Source: Leptospira barantonii
GTDB lineage: Bacteria > Spirochaetota > Leptospiria > Leptospirales > Leptospiraceae
Length of the DNA: 64,000 nt
Reading direction: 5' to 3'
Assembly: GCF_002811925.1 (NCBI RefSeq)
Contig: NZ_NPDS01000006.1
Span: 1-64,000 of the forward strand
In this document: positions 1-13,507 of the stretch, piece by piece
How the letters are laid out: each line of letters opens with the position of its first letter
Numbering within the stretch: the first letter of the stretch is position 1
The notes under the pieces: model-generated
Databases searched by the model: none
What the model saw: the letters and a program-made list of their open reading frames with translations, nothing else
Told to the model about the DNA's origin: nothing
Position numbers and translations under genes: made by a program

Positions 1-1
1 A

Positions 2-106
2 GGGGAGAATCTGATTCCGGACGTAATCTCAAGAATTCAAAAAGTTACCGGCAAAAAGGAATACATCCTCGGAGGGGGCGGAGGCGGAAACGCTTGCGGA
101 GGCTAA
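2..106 (+). CDS. 3' end of an unidentified gene (partial)
   Basis: An open frame enters from the left edge and stops with TAA at 104-106. About 34 residues are visible. They end in a glycine run followed by Asn-Ala-Cys-Gly-Gly. I do not recognise the family from this tail. The next gene starts about 30 nt downstream on the same strand, so the two may be cotranscribed. Confidence 0.55.
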   Translation, partial: GENLIPDVISRIQKVTGKKEYILGGGGGGNACGG

Positions 107-135
107 AGGGATCGTATCGGACCCGGCATTTCGGT

Positions 136-1368
136 TTGAAAAACTTAAGAATACTTTGGATCTTTATAATATTCTTAAGTTGTAAAAAAGGATTTTTGGA
201 GTCGCATTGGGCGACTCCGGTCTCCTTTCAGGGAGAGCCGCCTTCTCGGTATTCCGAACTCGAAAAAAGTTTGGATCCGGAAAACTGCGGAGTTTGTCAT
301 AAGGAACAGTATGAAAAATGGAGTTCGAGTCTTCATTCGAAAGCGAGCGGACCGGGTTTACAATGGCAGTTAAAACGGATCGGTAACGAAGAATCTTCCT
401 CCTGTTTTGCCTGCCATTCTCCTTTGATCGAAACTCAGAATTTCATCCGAGAATCCAAATTCAAAACTGCAAACAACCCGAACGAGGTTTTGTCCTATTT
501 AAAAAAAGAAACCGCAGAACGAGGAATTTCATGCGCGTCCTGTCACGTCCGCAATCAGGTTCGTTACGGACCTCCTCCCCGCGAAGAAAAACAAAACGAT
601 TCTTCCTCGGGCCGTAAGGCCCACGGAGGTTTTGTCGTTCAGAAAGAATTCGAATCTTCAAAGTTTTGCATCTCCTGTCACGAAACACCGGAATACGGAA
701 AGCCAGTGAACGGAAAAAGAATGATGGAAACCTACAAAGAATGGGAACAAAGTCGGTATGCAAAGGAACAAATCACATGCCAAAATTGTCATATGCCGGA
801 TCGTTCCCATTCTTGGAAGGGAATTCACGATCCTGAGATGACGGCGAACGCGGTGACGGCGACGCTCGGTTTTAAATCAATCGGGGGAGAATCGTATGTT
901 TATGCTTCTTTGAAAAATACGGGAGTGGGGCATAAGTTTCCGACGTATTCCGTTCCAAAAATATTTCTATTCTTGTCCGTTTACGAAAACGGAAAACAAA
1001 AACGGATTCTTGCCGAAAAAACGATCGGAAGAGTGACCGATCTGGATCTAAAACACGAATTCGAGGACACTCGTCTTTTGCCGGACGAAGAAATGGTTAT
1101 AAAAGCGCGACTAACGCGAATGGATTTTAAAACTCACGAAGAGATCCGATTCACAGCGATCGTAGAACCGGACGAGTTTTATGTTCGGATGTTTCAGCAT
1201 AACTGGGATCGCCGAAATGAATTCGGAATCACCGGAGTTGAAGAAAAACAACTGGAAGAAGCCTTAAAAAAGGCAAAGTCGTCACGTTATGTTCTCTTTG
1301 AGAAAAGGATTCAGACTTCCTCTCTTACGGACGGATTTTTTTCCTCGGACCTAAGGGTTTCGAAATAA
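136..1368 (+). CDS. multihaem cytochrome c family lipoprotein
   Basis: The protein carries five CxxCH haem-attachment motifs (CGVCH, CFACH, CASCH, CISCH, CQNCH) in its first two thirds, so it is probably a periplasmic or membrane-anchored multihaem electron carrier of the cytochrome c554-like type. The C-terminal third has no haem motif and looks beta-rich. I prefer the TTG at 136: it gives a short lipoprotein signal (MKNLRILWIFIIFLSC) whose lipobox Cys is residue 16. An in-frame TTG at 94 would overlap the previous gene and add a charged N-terminal extension. About 410 aa. The 3' end overlaps the convergent histidine kinase gene by 58 nt. The electron partner cannot be told from the sequence. 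Confidence 0.82.
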   Translation: MKNLRILWIFIIFLSCKKGFLESHWATPVSFQGEPPSRYSELEKSLDPENCGVCHKEQYEKWSSSLHSKASGPGLQWQLKRIGNEESSSCFACHSPLIETQNFIRESKFKTANNPNEVLSYLKKETAERGISCASCHVRNQVRYGPPPREEKQNDSSSGRKAHGGFVVQKEFESSKFCISCHETPEYGKPVNGKRMMETYKEWEQSRYAKEQITCQNCHMPDRSHSWKGIHDPEMTANAVTATLGFKSIGGESYVYASLKNTGVGHKFPTYSVPKIFLFLSVYENGKQKRILAEKTIGRVTDLDLKHEFEDTRLLPDEEMVIKARLTRMDFKTHEEIRFTAIVEPDEFYVRMFQHNWDRRNEFGITGVEEKQLEEALKKAKSSRYVLFEKRIQTSSLTDGFFSSDLRVSK

Positions 1369-3989
1369 GAATCCGAGATTGGAAACTCGATTCGGAAACA
1401 AGCCCCCACTGCGGAGGAGACGAGTTCTAATATGCCGTCGTATTTTTCGACGATTCGTTTGCAGATATCCAAACCCAGACCGATTCCCTCGCCTTGTTCC
1501 TTTGTGGAAAAGAAAGGATCGAAGATCTTCGACTGGATCTCTTTGGGAATTCCGGGGCCGTTGTCCTGAAAGAAAATTTGAATCCGATTTCGATCAGGGA
1601 TCACCGAGCCGTAGATGTCCACGTTTCCATTTCCCTCCGTCGCTTGGACCGCGTTTAAAATCATGTGAGTCCAAACCTGATTGATTTCTTCGGGATCGCA
1701 GTCGATCGGAGGAAGATTGGCGAGGTTCAAACGAAGGACCGTATCTCGGAGCGAAAGTTTCAGATTGCTGTCCAAAACCTTTTGAATCGATCTTTCGATC
1801 ACAATCGGAGTAGGCGAACGACTCGATGAAAGGGAAGAATAGGAACTGAGCGCAAAAACCGTCTTTCTCGTTTTTTCAACGGAAAGACGCATAACGCTGA
1901 TATTCCTTAAAAATGAAAGTGTGGAATCGATAAAACCCAAGAGTTCGAACACGTCCGGATGATTCAAGAATGGAGTCCATCGTTCGTGGACGTCCTGAAG
2001 ACCGAGTTCGGTAAGAAGGATCGAAATTCTTTCCGCGTGAATGATATGATAAAAATTTAATGTTCTTTCCAGGGACTTGGCTTGTTGTCTCATCTTGAAG
2101 CCGAGGGGAGGTTCCTGGGAATCCATAGCGATGGCGTAAATTTCAAAAAAGGAATTCCGATCCTCTTCGTTCAAACGAGGAATCGTGACCGAAACCTGAA
2201 AGATCTTGTTTTGGAAGGATTGAGAAACGGCTTCTATGGTTTGTAAACCGGCCTTGATCGCACCGAGCGGATTGTTGATCTCGTGCGCGATACTCGTTAC
2301 GAGTTGTCCGAGACTCGCCCATTTTTCCGAAGAGATGAGTTTGTTCTGCGCGTTTTTCAATTCCTGAAGAGCGTCTTCGAGTTCCTTTTTCTGGATCTCG
2401 ATGATCCGAGTTCGCATTAAAATTTCGCCGTTCGCCTTTCTCAAGTCCTCGGCTTGTCTCCAATCGGTGACGTCGAATACGATCCCGGACAAGGTTCCCG
2501 AAAGTTTTTCGTCATTCGGAGGTTCCGAGATTCCCCATCCGCCCCTGGCTCGAAACCAACGAACTCCTTCGGGCAATACGTTCGGAAAAAGGATTTCGAT
2601 TTCGTTCGAATTTCCATACACGAATTTTTGAACGTAACGAAGCATTTCCATTCTTTGCCCGCGATGGAATCTTTTAAGAAAATCCTTGATCCGCATCTTT
2701 CTCGTTTCGTCCACGGATAAGCCCGAGATTTCTCCCTCGGGAAAGAATACGATCCCACTTTTAAAGTCGAGTTCCCAGGTCGCCATACCGGCGCCCAATA
2801 ACGCCATTCTCAACTTCTGATTGTTTTTACCGATGATCGTATTCGAAAGTTGTAATTCTGCGAGGACGTTTTTCAAACTTCTCCGCATCGAATCGAGGGA
2901 ATGGACCAAGGTTCCCAACTCGTCGTCCTCGGTATAAGGAATGGCGGCGTTTAGATTTCCCTTTTCGATTTCTCTCGAGAAGGCTTCCGCTTTGGAAAGT
3001 CCGTTTAAAAACCATTTTTTTAATGCGAAGTTGAGGAAGCCCAAGGCGAACAAAGAAAACAAAAACGTAAGGATCGCGTTTTTCAGGATCAAACCCGCGA
3101 GTTCCTCGTAGAATATGGAGTGCGGAATTCCGACTTCTATAAACAATTCGGTTCCGGTGTTTGAAAAACGCATCGGAAGAATCGCTCTATAATAACGTTC
3201 CTCGTCGAACGTGGACGCGCTTTTGATTTCATTCTTAATAAAATCGGAAGAAGGAATCGGAGGTTCGTCTCCGGAAGCGGGAGGAAGAGAACTGAAATCC
3301 GGAAAGATGATTCTCGCGTAACCCTTTCCCTGCAAGGGTTTGAAGGACTTTATCTTTTCGGAGAAATCCTTCAACGTAAAATCGATTCCGATCACGCCCG
3401 CAAAAACACCTTTTCGAATCACGGGCGCGATCAGGGATACGATCCAAATCCGATGCCCGCCCGCGTAATAAAGATACGGACTCATCACTACGTCCCGTTT
3501 CGTTTTTTTTGGGGTGAAGTAATAGGTCGTTTCGTTCGTATCTTTTTCGAAGTTTACGTTTACATCCACGGTGAGTTCCGTGGGCGACTTGGATTTGTTC
3601 ACGTAGTAGATCAATCTTCCCGTGGAATCGTGACCGAACGTATTTTTATACCGCGCATCCAAACCGTCGAACGCGTTCGGCTCGAAGATCGTCCAGGTTC
3701 CGAAAACGAGATCATTCTCAAGCGTAAGTTTTTTTAAGAGTTCGAGAATTTCGGCGCGGTTTTGTTTGGAGGTTTGGACCACGTCCTTGATTCCCATCAA
3801 ACGATCGAACGGTCTTCCGAAAGAACTTTCCACTTCTCTTTGTATACGAAGGGATTCGATGAGAACGATTCTTCTTTCGTCCTTTTTAAATTCCGTATAG
3901 GTAAGAATCGACTGAGCGATCGTGATGAGCAGAAACGCAACCAACACGGCGCCGGAAAGATAGAGTGTGATTTTTTTTCGGAGACTCAT
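1311..3989 (-). CDS. membrane sensor histidine kinase (Cache-HAMP-PAS-HK)
   Basis: An 892-residue inner-membrane sensor kinase. TM1 is near residues 8-30, an extracytoplasmic double-Cache-like sensor covers about 35-295, and TM2 is near 300-323. A HAMP linker follows to about 385, with a PAS-like domain at about 390-510 and a coiled coil at 515-555. The kinase core has the H-box motif AHEINNPLG (phosphoacceptor His569), an N-box (NAVQAT) and ATP-lid glycine motifs (DNGPGIP, GIGLGLDI). It should autophosphorylate in response to a periplasmic small-molecule signal. No response regulator gene is adjacent, so it is an orphan kinase here. The 3' end overlaps the cytochrome gene on the opposite strand. 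Confidence 0.9.
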   Translation of the reverse strand: MSLRKKITLYLSGAVLVAFLLITIAQSILTYTEFKKDERRIVLIESLRIQREVESSFGRPFDRLMGIKDVVQTSKQNRAEILELLKKLTLENDLVFGTWTIFEPNAFDGLDARYKNTFGHDSTGRLIYYVNKSKSPTELTVDVNVNFEKDTNETTYYFTPKKTKRDVVMSPYLYYAGGHRIWIVSLIAPVIRKGVFAGVIGIDFTLKDFSEKIKSFKPLQGKGYARIIFPDFSSLPPASGDEPPIPSSDFIKNEIKSASTFDEERYYRAILPMRFSNTGTELFIEVGIPHSIFYEELAGLILKNAILTFLFSLFALGFLNFALKKWFLNGLSKAEAFSREIEKGNLNAAIPYTEDDELGTLVHSLDSMRRSLKNVLAELQLSNTIIGKNNQKLRMALLGAGMATWELDFKSGIVFFPEGEISGLSVDETRKMRIKDFLKRFHRGQRMEMLRYVQKFVYGNSNEIEILFPNVLPEGVRWFRARGGWGISEPPNDEKLSGTLSGIVFDVTDWRQAEDLRKANGEILMRTRIIEIQKKELEDALQELKNAQNKLISSEKWASLGQLVTSIAHEINNPLGAIKAGLQTIEAVSQSFQNKIFQVSVTIPRLNEEDRNSFFEIYAIAMDSQEPPLGFKMRQQAKSLERTLNFYHIIHAERISILLTELGLQDVHERWTPFLNHPDVFELLGFIDSTLSFLRNISVMRLSVEKTRKTVFALSSYSSLSSSRSPTPIVIERSIQKVLDSNLKLSLRDTVLRLNLANLPPIDCDPEEINQVWTHMILNAVQATEGNGNVDIYGSVIPDRNRIQIFFQDNGPGIPKEIQSKIFDPFFSTKEQGEGIGLGLDICKRIVEKYDGILELVSSAVGACFRIEFPISDSYFETLRSEEKNPSVREEV

Positions 3990-4099
3990 CAGAGATCTTT
4001 TTCAATTCCTGGAAGATCGTAGATTCTTACCGGAATTCGACGAATGTAAAATCATTTTCGAAACGAGGTCTGATTTTATACCGCTTAGGAAGGAAATGC

Positions 4100-4127
4100 A
4101 AAGCCCGTTTTTTTATAGACGGGCTTT
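4100..4127 (-). terminator. hairpin after the antiporter gene
   Basis: Nine-base arms AAAGCCCGT and ACGGGCTTT flank a 10-nt T-rich loop, 16 nt beyond the stop of the minus-strand antiporter gene. A rho-independent terminator is plausible. It lies between that gene and the histidine kinase, which suggests separate transcripts. Confidence 0.6.
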
Positions 4128-4142
4128 ACGCAAACGAATCGT

Positions 4143-6371
<2,229 letters not shown>

Positions 6372-6457
6372 CGAGAACCCTCGTTTTAAGGCATTCTCAT
6401 ACCGATTTCCGGTTTCGTCATTCAGATTTTTGAACGAACGATTCTTCCCAAAGAGCG

Positions 6458-7312
6458 TTACTGGATGATCGATTCTTCCTGAAGAATTTTAGAAGCGAGC
6501 TTCGCGGCTTCCAGAGGAGTGGAGGGTTGTCCGGTGACTCTCACCCTCGTAAGAAGAATCCAATGTACGTTCGATTTTTGAAACGAGGCCCAAAACCAAG
6601 AATTCGCTTCGTCCTGAGTATAATGAAACGCGGAATCCGATTTGTAATCTTCCACACCGTTCCAATCTCCCGAAAGATCGTGACTTCCGCTCGCGTTGGA
6701 AAGCGAACCGGGAGTTCTTTTGAGAAGATTCAAAACGGTGGAGATCGTCTTATCTCGAAAAGGCGGGGCCGGTTCCTGAAGTCGGATTAAAAAATCCGCA
6801 AATTCGGAAGGGGACACGTTATACGAACCGTCAAGCCAGAATGAATTTCGTGTGGCGGGAATCGGATTCGAAAACGCTCCCGTTTTTTCCAAAAGTGTTT
6901 TTCCTTTTTCGGGTCCGATGTCGTTCCAGAGTTTCGTAAAATACCAATGCACAGAATACTCAAGGGCCGATTTTAAATTCTGATCCTTTTGCCATCGAAT
7001 GTATGGATGTCTCGTTTTATCCCAGAAAAAAAGGGATTGGTCTTCCTTGAGATAACCGTTTTCCAGAGCGACCAAAGCGAGATAAGAATGAAACAGGGAA
7101 GAAGGCGGAGTTTTATAAAAACATTCATCTTTTTGAAAGTAGATTTTGTTTCTTGTGGTTCGGTTGATCAGGATCGCACAGGGGAATTTACCTTCTCCGT
7201 TTATACTTTTTTCGGAAAAGGGCATGGGGGGAAGGGAAGGAATGATCGGATCGCTTTTACAGGAAAAAATCCAGATGAGAACCAAAAATAGGAATGAGAA
7301 TGAATTCTTCAC
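6458..7312 (-). CDS. class D (OXA) beta-lactamase-like lipoprotein with substituted active-site motifs
   Basis: A 284-residue lipoprotein with lipobox ...WIFSC and Cys18 as the lipidation site. The body aligns by eye to OXA-type serine beta-lactamases and PBP transpeptidases: the helix after the nucleophile (LALVALENG), then YSV, and FWLDG followed by SPSEFADFL. The catalytic signatures are altered. STFK reads S72-L-F-H75, so the Lys that is carboxylated in OXA enzymes is His. SxV reads S-V-H, YGN reads F-S-N, and the KTG box reads A-S-G. It is therefore probably a non-hydrolytic penicillin-binding-like protein or a pseudoenzyme. No obvious operon partner is present, although the next minus-strand gene starts upstream at 7846. 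Confidence 0.72.
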   Translation of the reverse strand: MKNSFSFLFLVLIWIFSCKSDPIIPSLPPMPFSEKSINGEGKFPCAILINRTTRNKIYFQKDECFYKTPPSSLFHSYLALVALENGYLKEDQSLFFWDKTRHPYIRWQKDQNLKSALEYSVHWYFTKLWNDIGPEKGKTLLEKTGAFSNPIPATRNSFWLDGSYNVSPSEFADFLIRLQEPAPPFRDKTISTVLNLLKRTPGSLSNASGSHDLSGDWNGVEDYKSDSAFHYTQDEANSWFWASFQKSNVHWILLTRVRVTGQPSTPLEAAKLASKILQEESIIQ

Positions 7313-7327
7313 TTGAATTCAAGCGAA

Positions 7328-7846
7328 TCAGTTCATGAGGGAGATGCAAATCAAAATTAATGCGACCGGAATGTAAAAGAAGAAGAAATAAATCTTTCCC
7401 GCCTTCTTCCATGGTTTCTCCATTTTGGGTCGAAGGATTTCCAGAAGTTCTTTTTCGTCCGCTTGATACAGCTCGGAAGAATCGTTCATCCCGTAGAGGT
7501 GAGCGGCCAGACGTTTGAAGGCCTTTTCTCTGTGTATATCCAAGTATTTTTTACTTACAACGAGGAGTTCCTCGTTCTTTGAAAATAGATTTCTAAACAC
7601 GTTCGGAATCTCGTAGAATTTTCCGATGAGAAGACTTGAAAATCGGGTAAAAAGTCCCAAGTAAAAAAGAGAAGCGTATTTGACCGCCTCCATTTTTAAA
7701 CCGAAGACGATGATAAAACAAATCAGATACGCTCCGTATCCGACGATCAGTCCCGCTCGTCCCAAAAATCGGCTCCAAAAGACCTCTTGTTCGAATTCTA
7801 AATCGAGGGTTTCTACGGATAGAGTCGTGCGTTTTGTTTCTGACAT
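7328..7846 (-). CDS. small membrane protein of unknown function
   Basis: About 172 residues when started at the ATG that gives MSETKRT. A longer in-frame start at 7903 is possible but adds an unconvincing N-terminus. Two hydrophobic segments lie in the first half ([19 protein letters not shown] and a following helix), and a third is at the C-terminus ([17 protein letters not shown]). The middle is charged and helical. I do not recognise the family. It ends 15 nt before the OXA-like lipoprotein gene starts on the same strand, so the two are probably cotranscribed. Confidence 0.6.
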   Translation of the reverse strand: MSETKRTTLSVETLDLEFEQEVFWSRFLGRAGLIVGYGAYLICFIIVFGLKMEAVKYASLFYLGLFTRFSSLLIGKFYEIPNVFRNLFSKNEELLVVSKKYLDIHREKAFKRLAAHLYGMNDSSELYQADEKELLEILRPKMEKPWKKAGKIYFFFFYIPVALILICISLMN

Positions 7847-8105
7847 GGTAAATTCAAAAAAGAGAATATTCTCCCCTCTATCCATGCAAAATTGCGCCCG
7901 CAAAATGACAAGAAAATCGTTTTGGAGAAAGTCTATAAACTCCGTCGGGCCGTCCCGATTCTTTCGAATTCGGTAAGTGCCAATTACCGAACCAACTTCC
8001 GTTGATCTATTTTGTCTATGTCACATCCCAACTTCAGAAGAATCTTTTTTCTTCGGGGGGAATCCGAGGTTTAAACCGAAAATCTTTTCATACGAGGCTT
8101 CCTGG

Positions 8106-9257
8106 ATGTCGACTGTACTCAAAAGAAAAGAAAGAAAAATTCAAACCGGAGAATTCTGGACTTCACGCCAGAGACAATCTCACTCCATTCACTATAGCGT
8201 TAGTTATCGCGCCTCGTTCAAACCGGAACTTCCCGCGTTCTTTTTGGACAAATATCTTTCCAAACACAAGGGAGTTGTTCTCGATCCGTTCGGCGGAAGG
8301 GGAACCACTTCGATTCAAGCGAACTTGGAAGGTCATACGGCGATTCACAACGATATCAGTCCGATGTCATTGTTTCTTGCAAAGTCGAGACAAACGATTC
8401 CTTCCATGGAAAGTATGGAAAGAATTCTGGATCGTCTGGATTTGAGAAAGAAAACGAAGGAAGAAAAAGAAGACAAGGATCTGCTCGCCTTTTATCACAA
8501 GGACACGTTAAACGAAATCAAAAACTTAAAAAGAATTCTTTCCCAAGACGCTTCCCCGGAAATTCAATACATAGGGGTGACTGCTCTTTCGAGATTGCAC
8601 GGTCACAGCGACGGATTCTTTTCGGTGTATAGTTTTCCTCAGATTTCGATTCCTCCTTCCGCGCAGAAACGCAACAACGAGAAAAAAGGAATCAAACCGG
8701 AATACAAGGAAGTCAAATCCAGAATTTTACAGAAGATGAAACGGGATTTAAAAACTCCTCTGCCACCTTTTTATCACGAGTTCTCGGGAAGAAACCGTTA
8801 TACGAATCATTCTTCTCTTCATTTGGAATCGCTGGAAGATTCCGTTGCCGATTTGGTCGTTACGTCACCGCCTTTTCTCGATAAGGTGAACTACGAAGAA
8901 GACAATTGGCTGAGATATTGGTTTTTGGAAATCGAACTTCCGGATCACAAAAAGCCGAGCATCTTTTCGACGCTCTCCGCGTGGACCGATTTCATTCACG
9001 GAACCTTGGAGGAACTTTCCAGAGTTTTAAAGCCGGAAGGCGTTTGTGTGATGGAAGTCGGAGACATTAAGAAGGGCGCTACCGTTTTCAATCTGGACGA
9101 ATATGTGATTCAAGCGGCCAATGGTTCCGGTTTGGAATGGGAAACCACGTTCATCAACGATCAAAAGTTTACGAAACTTTCCAATTGCTGGAACGTTTCG
9201 AACAACGAGAAAGGAACGAACTCGAACCGCTGTGTCGTGTTTCGGAATTACAAGTAA
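8106..9257 (+). CDS. DNA methyltransferase (N6-adenine/N4-cytosine type), orphan
   Basis: About 383 residues. The SAM-binding motif DPFGGRGTT comes first (near residue 60), and the catalytic motif TSPPF comes later (near 255), as in amino-methyltransferases with motif I before motif IV. The N-terminal segment [19 protein letters not shown] resembles bacterial site-specific DNA methylases. I chose the ATG at 8106 because the preceding in-frame stretch from GTG 7977 is poorly protein-like. No restriction endonuclease or specificity subunit gene adjoins it, so it may be a solitary epigenetic methylase. An RNA substrate cannot be excluded. It is followed by flgG after about 175 nt. Confidence 0.78.
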   Translation: MSTVLKRKERKIQTGEFWTSRQRQSHSIHYSVSYRASFKPELPAFFLDKYLSKHKGVVLDPFGGRGTTSIQANLEGHTAIHNDISPMSLFLAKSRQTIPSMESMERILDRLDLRKKTKEEKEDKDLLAFYHKDTLNEIKNLKRILSQDASPEIQYIGVTALSRLHGHSDGFFSVYSFPQISIPPSAQKRNNEKKGIKPEYKEVKSRILQKMKRDLKTPLPPFYHEFSGRNRYTNHSSLHLESLEDSVADLVVTSPPFLDKVNYEEDNWLRYWFLEIELPDHKKPSIFSTLSAWTDFIHGTLEELSRVLKPEGVCVMEVGDIKKGATVFNLDEYVIQAANGSGLEWETTFINDQKFTKLSNCWNVSNNEKGTNSNRCVVFRNYK

Positions 9258-9267
9258 AAAAAGAAAA

Positions 9268-9283
9268 TGTAGGAACTCATACA
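9268..9283. repeat. short dispersed palindrome-like motif
   Basis: TGTAGGAACTCATACA, an imperfect inverted repeat. A near-identical copy (TGTGGGAACTCATACA) is at 55278-55293. Both sit in the intergenic space just ahead of flagellar operons. Similar short motifs are, from memory, common in Leptospira intergenic DNA. Confidence 0.5.
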
Positions 9284-9412
9284 AAATCGCCGCGTGCGTT
9301 GAGGGTTCCTGAAATTGTTGGATCTCTTACACATTTTCCGAATTCTGTCGCTTTTTCTTCGAAAACGGGCGGATTCCTCTTCACCAAATTCCAAAAACGA
9401 CCGACCTTCAAG

Positions 9413-11142
<1,730 letters not shown>

Positions 11143-11146
<4 letters not shown>

Positions 11147-11877
11147 AAAAACGTTTGAATCCGACCGATTTCAAAGACTACTGCGCGAGAAATTCGAAAA
11201 TTCTCACCATAGGAATCGTATATTTTATATTTATAATATTCTTTCTTTTGTATGGAAAAAATACGGGATTGAACGCTCAGGACGCTTCTCTTTGGACGGA
11301 TAAGAATCCGTATTCTGTGCGTCAGAGCATCAAGGTCGGTTCTCCTCTCTACGTAAAAATCAGAAACGGACTACAAGCGGAATTCGAACTCGAATCGAAT
11401 GCGGACGAAACGATCACACTTAAGTCCATGCCGGATAAAAAAATCATCCCCGATATGCCCTCGTATAACAACGATCGTACGATTACGCGTAAGAATAAGG
11501 GAAAGATCAAATCCCTCGGAAAGATAAAAGGGAATCTTACCGCTCTCGTCACCGCGGTCGACCCGAACACCGGGCTTTTGACGATTCAAGGCCAAAAAGT
11601 GAACGTGATCAACGGCGAGGAGAACAGTCTCGTGTTGTCCGGAACCGTTTCTCCCGAGTTCGTGGAAAAGGATTCTTCGATCGACGCGGATAAAATCGCG
11701 AATCTTCAGGTGAACTTCAACGGAAGAATCAACCCAAAACAAGTCAATCCTCCGATCGCACTCAAATCGGTTACGAACCCGGACGGTTCCGTGACGGTCA
11801 AAGCCGAACTTTCGGAAGAGGAAAAACAGAGACTGATTCTAAACCAACTCAATCGGCTTTTGGGAGAATCACAATGA
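11143..11877 (+). CDS. flgH: flagellar L-ring protein FlgH
   Basis: 244 residues. The FlgH core is clear (GKIKGNLTALVTAVDPNTG, GQKVNVINGEE, VNFNGRINPKQVNPP). It forms the outer-membrane-side L ring in Gram-negative motors. Unlike most FlgH proteins I see no lipobox: the hydrophobic segment (about 22-38) is followed by YGKNTGLNAQDAS without Cys, and the only nearby Cys precedes the membrane segment. It may therefore be processed by signal peptidase I or stay anchored. Overlaps of 4 nt with flgA and flgI show tight coupling. Confidence 0.9.
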
Positions 11878-13015
11878 AATTCAAATATTCCATTCTTTGC
11901 ATGTTCTTGCTGGACGTTTTTTTGTTTTGCGCGTCCTTTATGATTTTTTTGGCTTCGATCGTAGCGCTTGCGTTTCCTTTTTCTTCCTTAAACGCCGCGG
12001 AACTCAGACTGAAGGACATCGCGAAAATCGAAGGAATCCGAGAAAATCAAATCACCGGTTACGGAATCGTGGTGGGTCTTCCCGGAACGGGAGATAGCAA
12101 AACTCCTTTTACTTCGGAAAGTATGAAAAATTATCTGAAGAATCTCGGAGTGGAAGCGAACCTCAAGCCGGATCAAACCCGCAACATCGCTTCCGTTTTG
12201 ATCACCGCGACGATTCCTACGTATGCGAGAAAAGGTGATAAGTTAAACGTAATCGTATCTTCGATCGGAGACGCAAAGTCTTTGGAAGGTGGGGTTCTTT
12301 TACAATCTCCTTTGAAGACCGCGGGAGATAAAACCTTCGCGGTCGCTTCGGGTGTGATTTCCTTCGGCGGAAGACAGGAACAGGAAAGAGGAAACAGCGC
12401 GAGAGGAAATAAAAAAACCGTCGGGCTCGTTCACGGCGGAGCGATCGTAGAACAAGAACTCGATCAGAATTTTTACGCTTCGGAACGAGTTCAAATTCAA
12501 TTGGAGAATCAGGACTTCACAACGTTAAACGCGGTGATCTCTCAGATTCGTTCCATTCTTCCCGGCAAACACGGGATCGGGCCGGAGACAGTGGTTCCCG
12601 TTTCTCCGACCGAAATCAATATCGTACTCGGAAAAACATTCGAAAACAAATCGGACGCATTCTTATCTTTGTTAAGCGACATCGAAAATCTAAGCGTGGA
12701 AACCCAAGTAAGACCTAAGGTGGTCATCAACGAAAGAACCGGCGTGATCGTGATGGGCGGAAACATAACGATCGAAGAAGTCGCCGTGTCGCGCTCGGGA
12801 CTCAATCTTTCCGTAACGGATAAAAATAGAAGACGCAACTGGCTCGGTAAAGAACAGGAGCCCGTAAAAAGTTCCTTTTTGATCGAAGAATCCACGAGCG
12901 TAGGCGACGTGGTCGAAGCGCTCAACAAAGTGGGCGCGTCAACAAAAGATATCATAGCGATTTTAGAAGCTCTTAAAAAATCGGGCGCGTTACACGCGGA
13001 ATTGGAGATACAGTG

Positions 13016-13016
<1 letters not shown>
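11874..13016 (+). CDS. flgI: flagellar P-ring protein FlgI
   Basis: 380 residues: a long N-terminal signal or anchor (to about residue 40, ...SSLNAAE), then the conserved FlgI body (RLKDIAKIEGIRENQITGYG, VVGLPGTGDS, VKSSFLIEESTSVGDVVEALNKVG). It polymerises around the rod as the peptidoglycan-level P ring. It overlaps flgH upstream by 4 nt and abuts flgJ downstream. Presence of flgI/flgH separates Leptospira from Borrelia-type spirochaetes, which lack these rings (known biology). Confidence 0.96.
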
Positions 13017-13501
<485 letters not shown>

Positions 13502-13507
13502 TCTTCG

